This document shows positions 33,959 through 38,201 of a stretch of 38,201 bases of DNA, in pieces. Location of the stretch: contig DASTAW010000053.1 of the NCBI GenBank assembly GCA_035712365.1, positions 1-38,201 on the forward strand, written 5' to 3'. This DNA comes from Terriglobia bacterium (lineage in GTDB: Bacteria; Acidobacteriota; Terriglobia; UBA7540). The notes below the pieces were generated by a model. It was not told the DNA's origin, searched no databases, and was given only the letters and a program-made list of their open reading frames with translations. How positions within the stretch are numbered: position 1 is the first letter of the stretch; each line of letters begins with the position of its first letter. Made by a program: the position numbers and the translations under genes.

Positions 33959-35278
33959 TCAAACATCAATTCCGTAGCGCCTGGCTTCCTCATCCAGGAC
34001 GCGCTTCATCTTGCCGGCAAATGCACTGAGATCTTCAGGGGCATCGAGCTCCTGCCGGTGCAACAGCGGCATTTCCGTCCTGGTATCGCTGGTGGCGGGG
34101 GTCGGTCGAGGTTTCTGCGACGCACTGGTGCGCATGGAAGCGACCGGCGAAGGAACCCGGATTTCGTCATGAGCGCGGGAAAGCAATTCCTCCGCCAGCT
34201 CACGCGCCGCTGTTGTCGCAGTTTGCAGCCACGGTTCGGCGGCATTCCGTTGGCCTGCAAGCGCATCGGCGCCAGGAACTGAATCAGGAAATCCGTCGTT
34301 CGAGAGTTCGCTCCATCCAGCCACAGAAACAAGCTTTGGTTGCGAAGCCTTGGGCTGCGCCCGGCCTGGGGTCTGTGCCGCGCTTGTGGTTGGTTGCATG
34401 TCGGGACGCCGCGCGCCGAACTCCGGCTGCGGGACGCCGGCCTGTTCCAACGGAAGGTCCCGCTGTAAATTCACGGCCCATGAGAGCACATCCGCCGTCG
34501 CACTCTGCCCTTCGACGAGGCTGCTCCAGGACTCGTGCAACCAGTGCAAATCCGTCCGCTGTGTGACTTCTTCAGCACGAGAGGCAGGAGGGCCGTTAGA
34601 ATACAAATAGCTGATTCCACTTTCGGCCGCAGCAGACCGCAATCGTGTGATCGCCCTGCGGACCAGCCGGTTCTGCCAATCGCGCACCGCCGCTTCTGAC
34701 AGGAGTTCATCGAGCGTTCCCATCTGGCCCGTCGCCACCGCCGCCCCCTGCATGCCCGATGGATCCGTTAAACGTGAAACCACACCGGGTGAAGACGCCG
34801 CGCTTGCCCGCTGCGCCTTCCGAAGGCCAACGATGGCCGCGGACCGGCCTCGCCTGGCGCCGGCGGAGTCCGCAGCGCTTGCTCCGCCAATCCGGTCAAA
34901 CCGGCCCAGGCCGGTGAAGTTGCGGGCATTGCCGGAACCGTTCCGCCCAGCCGGCGCTCGCGTTTCTGCCCTGGACCGCCGTTCGGAATCATCGGACACA
35001 CCTCTTCTCGGCGCGCGCCGAGCGGTTCCCGGCATGGCCCGCTCTTGCGGTTGCAGCAGCGCATCGGCCAAAGCGCCGAGCAGCGCACCGTAGTCCGAAG
35101 CCGGAGTAAGAGCGGGAAGACCACGGCGCAACGCCTGCATCCATGAACTGGCTCGCGCCAGCGCCTGATGCGGCTGCGTGACGCTCCTCAGGTCCGCACA
35201 ATACCGACGGGGCGCCCGGCCTCCCAGCGAAGTCCGTGCGCGCAGGCATCCGGCGAAGATGTCAGTCACGGTGGTCAT
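33959..35278 (-). CDS. 439-aa low-complexity, probably disordered protein of the tail operon
   Basis: I take ATG 35278, which gives an ATGA overlap with the upstream stop; an in-frame start at 35389 would run into the preceding gene. Most of the protein is Ala/Arg/Ser/Pro-rich (RRAPRRGVSDDSERRSRAET, AQTPGRAQPKASQPK) with no family signature. Two parts look folded: residues ~190-290 (LDELLSEAAVRDWQNRLVRRAITRLR ... LHWLHESWSSLVEG) and the last 30, a charged helix ending LSAFAGKMKRVLDEEARRYGIDV. Genes of this position and kind of C-terminal helix occur in contractile systems after the chaperone gene, but I know no function. It could fill the place of a tape measure or an inner-tube plug; unproven. 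Confidence 0.65.
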   Translation of the reverse strand: MTTVTDIFAGCLRARTSLGGRAPRRYCADLRSVTQPHQALARASSWMQALRRGLPALTPASDYGALLGALADALLQPQERAMPGTARRAPRRGVSDDSERRSRAETRAPAGRNGSGNARNFTGLGRFDRIGGASAADSAGARRGRSAAIVGLRKAQRASAASSPGVVSRLTDPSGMQGAAVATGQMGTLDELLSEAAVRDWQNRLVRRAITRLRSAAAESGISYLYSNGPPASRAEEVTQRTDLHWLHESWSSLVEGQSATADVLSWAVNLQRDLPLEQAGVPQPEFGARRPDMQPTTSAAQTPGRAQPKASQPKLVSVAGWSELSNDGFPDSVPGADALAGQRNAAEPWLQTATTAARELAEELLSRAHDEIRVPSPVASMRTSASQKPRPTPATSDTRTEMPLLHRQELDAPEDLSAFAGKMKRVLDEEARRYGIDV

Positions 35279-35739
35279 TTCGCGCTGCCATTCTTCTGTG
35301 ACATTTCCAGGTAGAGAAGAATCTGGCCGATGGTCATGGCGCTGACCTGCTCGGGAGTCCAGCCGAATTCCCGGGCCAGCACGAAACACGCCCTGGCCAG
35401 CGGTGCCTGGACCGCTTCCTGCAGCTCTTCCCTGGGACTGTTGACGCCGCTGATGGCGTTGATCTGATCGACCAGGAAACGGGCCAGACCTGCGGCCAGT
35501 TGCGAGACCTGCTCGAATTTCAGCGCCGGGTCCACCAGTGCCTGCTGGATCATGAGCGCCGCGCTGAGAGTTTCATCGTCGCGGGAGGCGCTGGCGATCT
35601 TCTGCAGGTCGCGCACGGTCAGGGGCCGTAGCGCCACCCTGGAGCTGCCAGGGCTTCCTTCGCCGAGCAGAGCGACGGGTATTTCCACCTCGTGGGTGAC
35701 CGCGCCGCCGGCCAGCAGTTCTTCTGCGGTTAGAGCCAT
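35275..35739 (-). CDS. Tail-assembly-chaperone-like protein
   Basis: The 154-aa protein has a beta-rich N-terminus (VTHEVEIPVALLGEGSPGSSRVALRPLTVRDLQKI, residues ~13-50), resembling phage tail proteins that follow the tube gene, and a C-terminal helical end WTPEQVSAMTIGQILLYLEM (about 127-146), the W-x-P-E-x-V...I...Y pattern seen in tail assembly chaperones. Position immediately after the tube gene fits. In phages such proteins fold on the tape measure; none is identified here. A programmed frameshift was looked for at the 3' end: the ATGA overlap exists, but no slippery run was seen. Confidence 0.65.
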   Translation of the reverse strand: MALTAEELLAGGAVTHEVEIPVALLGEGSPGSSRVALRPLTVRDLQKIASASRDDETLSAALMIQQALVDPALKFEQVSQLAAGLARFLVDQINAISGVNSPREELQEAVQAPLARACFVLAREFGWTPEQVSAMTIGQILLYLEMSQKNGSAK

Positions 35740-35760
35740 ACAGCAACCTCATTCCCAGGC

Positions 35761-36312
35761 TTACGCTTTAAAAGGAACCTTGACTTGACGGTTATCTTCA
35801 GCCGTGCCCTCTTCATCTTGCACGCGCGCGTGCAGGGCTTTAAAGGAGACGTTTTCCATAACAAAATCGTCTTCAGGCAGCGAAAATGCCCAGTTCTCAA
35901 ATTTCACTCCTTCGAGCGTGAGCACCGACCGCGTGCCCGGCACCGCGGTGTCATGAAGGACCACTTGCATCTGCAATGTGGGCTGTACATAGGGTTCGGC
36001 AATTTGGTTGGGGTTGGCGCCGCGCCCCAGTAACAGAAACAAGAGTGCTCCGTTGATGTAGGCACGGTTGATTTTGCCGCTGATGTGGATGTTCTCTGGG
36101 TGCAGAGACACGGGGTGGCGCTGCCCGATCTGGTAATAGCCCTGGAGATCAGTATTCACGTGCACTTCCACGCCTGTCACCCGCCCAACTACAGCCAGGT
36201 CGTACATAGCTTGTGCGATCAAGGCGTCCGTGTCGGCATTTTCTGTCTGAGTGCCGTTGGACATGAAGAGCAGGGTACCGTTCGCTCCGGTATAGACATT
36301 TGTCATTGCCAT
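35761..36312 (-). CDS. Tail tube protein
   Basis: The 183-aa protein follows the sheath gene by 9 nt and has a strong AAGGAGACG before its ATG. Size and composition (all-beta, few charges in core) match inner tube proteins. HPVSLHPENIHISGKINRAYINGALLFLLLGRG (about residues 73-105) and LQMQVVLHDTAVPGTRSVLTLEGVKFENWAFSLPEDDFVMENVSFKALH (about 117-165) fit the strand-helix-strand order of the tube fold. It would stack as hexamers to form the inner needle pushed out on contraction. Only one tube gene is seen, whereas Afp/PVC-type systems have two. Confidence 0.82.
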   Translation of the reverse strand: MAMTNVYTGANGTLLFMSNGTQTENADTDALIAQAMYDLAVVGRVTGVEVHVNTDLQGYYQIGQRHPVSLHPENIHISGKINRAYINGALLFLLLGRGANPNQIAEPYVQPTLQMQVVLHDTAVPGTRSVLTLEGVKFENWAFSLPEDDFVMENVSFKALHARVQDEEGTAEDNRQVKVPFKA

Positions 36313-36321
36313 GGCGTCTCC

Positions 36322-37968
36322 TTACTCCAAAAACATGGTTACTTTAATGAAGTCGATGCTGAACACAGGCTGTAAAGTCATGGTGACCCGTGCAATTCCC
36401 TGGATCTGTTCGTCACGAGTTGCAGTCACAGTCAGTTCATAACCGATAAGCATCTCGTCGTTGACCATTTGCACCAAGAAAGCATTGATGCTGGCACGCA
36501 AGGCCCCTCGTACTCGTTCATTGTTGAGCAGGCCGATAAAAGGATCTGCGGCCGACCGCACGCCGAACTTGGCGTAATCCACGATGCGGCGGGTGGTGAC
36601 TTGTGAGAAGGCTGACCCGGTGGTGGTGGTGATTCCCTTCAGGACGCGGAAACCGTTATGCTTCTCGATGGTAAACACCCGTGCCTCGACCAACTGCTCC
36701 AACTCCGCATTGGTGTAGTAGTGCTGAAGGTCATCCACGGAAAGAGGTTTGTTCGTGGGACTGACGTGAGCGGGCAGGCCGGCGAGCATTCCGGCCACCG
36801 CTGCTGCTGTATAGGCGCCGGGCAGGATCACTGGTTTCTTAATCGCAGCGTCAGTGGTCTTGATGCCGGGAGCAACGAAGATCATCCGGTCGCTGTCTAT
36901 GTTGTGGCCGCGGAGATCATCCAGGGTGGCGCCGAACCGGCTGCCGATCACCCCGATACGATCGCGCTTTATGGAGTCAGTGGAAGCGGTCTGGCAGTGC
37001 TGGTCGAGTTTTGCCCAGAAGCTGTCATCCTGTCCGGCAGCTACGATAATGTGGGCCTCTTCGTTGAGCAGGGCATCCAGGCCGCTCTTGTAGTCTTCAT
37101 CTGATGCGTCTTCGCCGTTGAGGCCGCCCTTGAAGCCGGCCGGCGGGTCTACGGTGGAGGGCTTTTCGTCTTTGTGGGCCAGTTCCGTTGCTTTGACCCA
37201 GGCCGACGCGGGATCCTGATTCGGATCGTTGATGTCCTGGACCAGGTCGCTGCCATCCACCACGGTGAAAACCTTCTTGGCAGAGCCTAGTTGGATGGTC
37301 ACTTTGACCGCGTTGGCCTTGTCCACCAGGTAGGAGGCGGTCACCGTGTCCGCGGGCAGGATCGCGTCGCCGAAATGCATGGTGCCGTCAGCATCCAGTT
37401 GCACCTCGCCGGCGGCGGGAACTCCGGTGACGATTTTGAGCGCTCTGGTGGTATTGGTGGCGTCTATGTGCAGAGTCGCGCGGTTGCGCGCACTCGCAAG
37501 GGGGGGATGCTTCAGTTTCAGAGGCAGCGGCGGCTGGGGTCGTTCTCCAGAAACAAAGGCAGTATCATCCGCGGCTTCAATCTTGATGGTAAGCTCGTTG
37601 CCCCACTCGCCGGGCGACTGCGCGTCCAGACGGACGCAGTCGCCGCTCGCCGATTGCACGGTATAGCTGGCCGTGGCATTGGCGGCGCTGGCCACGCGCA
37701 CGGCAAACACCGTGGTCGCTCCATGGTTGAAAGCCTGTTCCAGGGCGCGCACCAGGGTGAGTTCGTCGCCGTGACCATCGACCCACGCGTCGTAGGCGCC
37801 AAACTTCTGTTGCGCGTCAGAAAAGCTGCTGAGCGGGATCGCCACACCTACCTTCCCTTTCGCGGCGGTGCCAACGACGCCCACATTGCCGACCGTGATG
37901 GGGCCGGGCCGAATCAGCCCTTCCGCGCGGACTTCGATGTAGGTTCCGGGGAGTATCATATTGCCCAT
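36322..37968 (-). CDS. Contractile tail sheath protein
   Basis: The 548-aa protein has a sheath N-terminus (LPGTYIEVRAEG...GNVGVVGTAAKGKVGVAIPLSSFSDAQQKFG), a domain I/II strand SPGEWGNELTIKIEA (about 115-130), central KPVILPGAYTAAAVAGMLAGLP, and the C-terminal domain (AKFGVRSAADPFIGLLNNERVRGALRASINAFLVQMVNDEMLIGYELTV). These are marks of the phage sheath family used in myophages, R-pyocins and injection systems. ATG start follows AAGGAGAGG. It is the first gene of the minus-strand operon in the window; only one sheath gene is present, while Afp/PVC systems carry several. Confidence 0.93.
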   Translation of the reverse strand: MGNMILPGTYIEVRAEGLIRPGPITVGNVGVVGTAAKGKVGVAIPLSSFSDAQQKFGAYDAWVDGHGDELTLVRALEQAFNHGATTVFAVRVASAANATASYTVQSASGDCVRLDAQSPGEWGNELTIKIEAADDTAFVSGERPQPPLPLKLKHPPLASARNRATLHIDATNTTRALKIVTGVPAAGEVQLDADGTMHFGDAILPADTVTASYLVDKANAVKVTIQLGSAKKVFTVVDGSDLVQDINDPNQDPASAWVKATELAHKDEKPSTVDPPAGFKGGLNGEDASDEDYKSGLDALLNEEAHIIVAAGQDDSFWAKLDQHCQTASTDSIKRDRIGVIGSRFGATLDDLRGHNIDSDRMIFVAPGIKTTDAAIKKPVILPGAYTAAAVAGMLAGLPAHVSPTNKPLSVDDLQHYYTNAELEQLVEARVFTIEKHNGFRVLKGITTTTGSAFSQVTTRRIVDYAKFGVRSAADPFIGLLNNERVRGALRASINAFLVQMVNDEMLIGYELTVTATRDEQIQGIARVTMTLQPVFSIDFIKVTMFLE

Positions 37969-38097
37969 CTTGTACCTCTCCTTCTTCGATTGCGGTTAGC
38001 TGCTGGAGCCAACGAAATTTGATCTACAGAATTCCTCAGGTCGCCGCGCTGCGCGCCAGACGCAGATAGAGCACGGCGATGTTGTCAAAAGCAGGGG

Positions 38098-38201
38098 TGT
38101 CAAGGGCGGAGAAAAATTAGACCAGCAGGACGGAGTAAAACTAGACCAGAGCGAGTGCTTGAAGCTAACAGGGTTGAAGGAAGGGATGGCGTCTGAAGCG
38201 G
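38098..38201 (+). mobile_element. Terminal end of an IS21-like insertion sequence, cut by window edge
   Basis: Starting with TGTCA at 38098, there are two direct copies of a 19-nt motif, CGGAGAAAAATTAGACCAG (38107-38125) and CGGAGTAAAACTAGACCAG (38131-38149), identical at 17 of 19 positions and 24 bp apart. Multiple end repeats behind a TGTCA-type tip are a feature of IS21-family elements as I recall them. The transposase genes (istA/istB type) would lie to the right, beyond the window. The tip faces the sheath gene start, 130 bp away. Confidence 0.6.

Noticed and set aside
35271-35300. Programmed frameshift between the chaperone-like gene and the next gene
   Set aside because: The overlap is a plain ATGA; no slippery heptamer or following hairpin could be seen, and the downstream protein does not resemble a tape measure.
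35279-35389. Start at 35389 for the 439-aa protein
   Set aside because: It would overlap the upstream gene by over 100 bp; the ATG at 35278 gives a normal ATGA coupling.
12869-37968. Complete prophage
   Set aside because: No head, portal, terminase, replication, repressor or holin gene in 25 kb; only tail-type functions. Could be revisited if such genes lie to the right.
12869-37968. Type VI secretion system
   Set aside because: No TssJLM membrane complex, ClpV or paired TssB/TssC; the sheath is a single phage-type protein with separate gpD and gpV.

Overview
This window looks like a chromosomal accessory region of a soil bacterium, most likely an acidobacterium. Three things point there: an acidobacterial-type duplicated orphan MacB/FtsX permease (1547-3958), an Oar/TonB-receptor-style carboxypeptidase regulatory module inside another protein (about 15000-15365), and a decayed tyrosine integrase abutting a tRNA 3' fragment, an arrangement I associate with acidobacterial genomes. 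The taxonomic call is inference; there is no rRNA or other marker gene here.

Left part, 1-10903, + strand: the end of a peptide biosynthetic cluster. It opens inside the last NRPS module (end of adenylation domain, carrier domain, thioesterase). The orphan permease follows, then an operon-like run: a free-standing carrier protein, a DUF6270-like protein, an acyl-CoA-dehydrogenase-family flavoenzyme, a free-standing adenylating enzyme, an MbtH-like protein, a SAM methyltransferase and an MFS exporter. The adenylating enzyme has a binding-pocket pattern (D-L-F-Y-I-A-L-V-C) close to that of prolyl-AMP ligases of pyrrole/pyrroline pathways. With the carrier protein and dehydrogenase it forms the expected trio for loading proline on a carrier and oxidising it to a pyrrole-2-carboxyl or pyrroline-carboxyl unit.

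Junction, about 10994-12868: a frameshifted integrase C-terminus (+), a 50-nt 3' fragment of tRNA-Phe(GAA) on the - strand (an attachment-site scar), a DUF1906 glycoside-hydrolase-like gene (-), and a 650-bp non-coding stretch with a perfect CRP-type palindrome.

Right part, 12869-37968, all on the - strand and tightly packed: a contractile injection system (phage-tail-like particle). In transcription order it encodes sheath, tube, a tail-assembly-chaperone-like protein, a disordered 439-aa protein, a tail-domain protein, a helical 141-aa protein, a 1605-aa multidomain protein with two zincin-like motifs, a 136-aa orphan, hub (gpD/gp27-like), spike (gpV-like), PAAR-like tip, gp25, baseplate J, a 1635-aa gpI-like protein with eight ~110-aa repeats, a fibre-like protein and a 1489-aa beta-propeller/HhH protein. 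No capsid, portal, terminase, replication, tape-measure or AAA+ ATPase gene is seen in the window. The standout is the 1605-aa protein: its N-terminal domain is a paralogue of a small tail protein encoded nearby, which suggests a toxin/protease cargo welded to a particle-docking domain. About 130 bp upstream of the sheath gene there is the end of an IS21-like insertion sequence that continues past the window.
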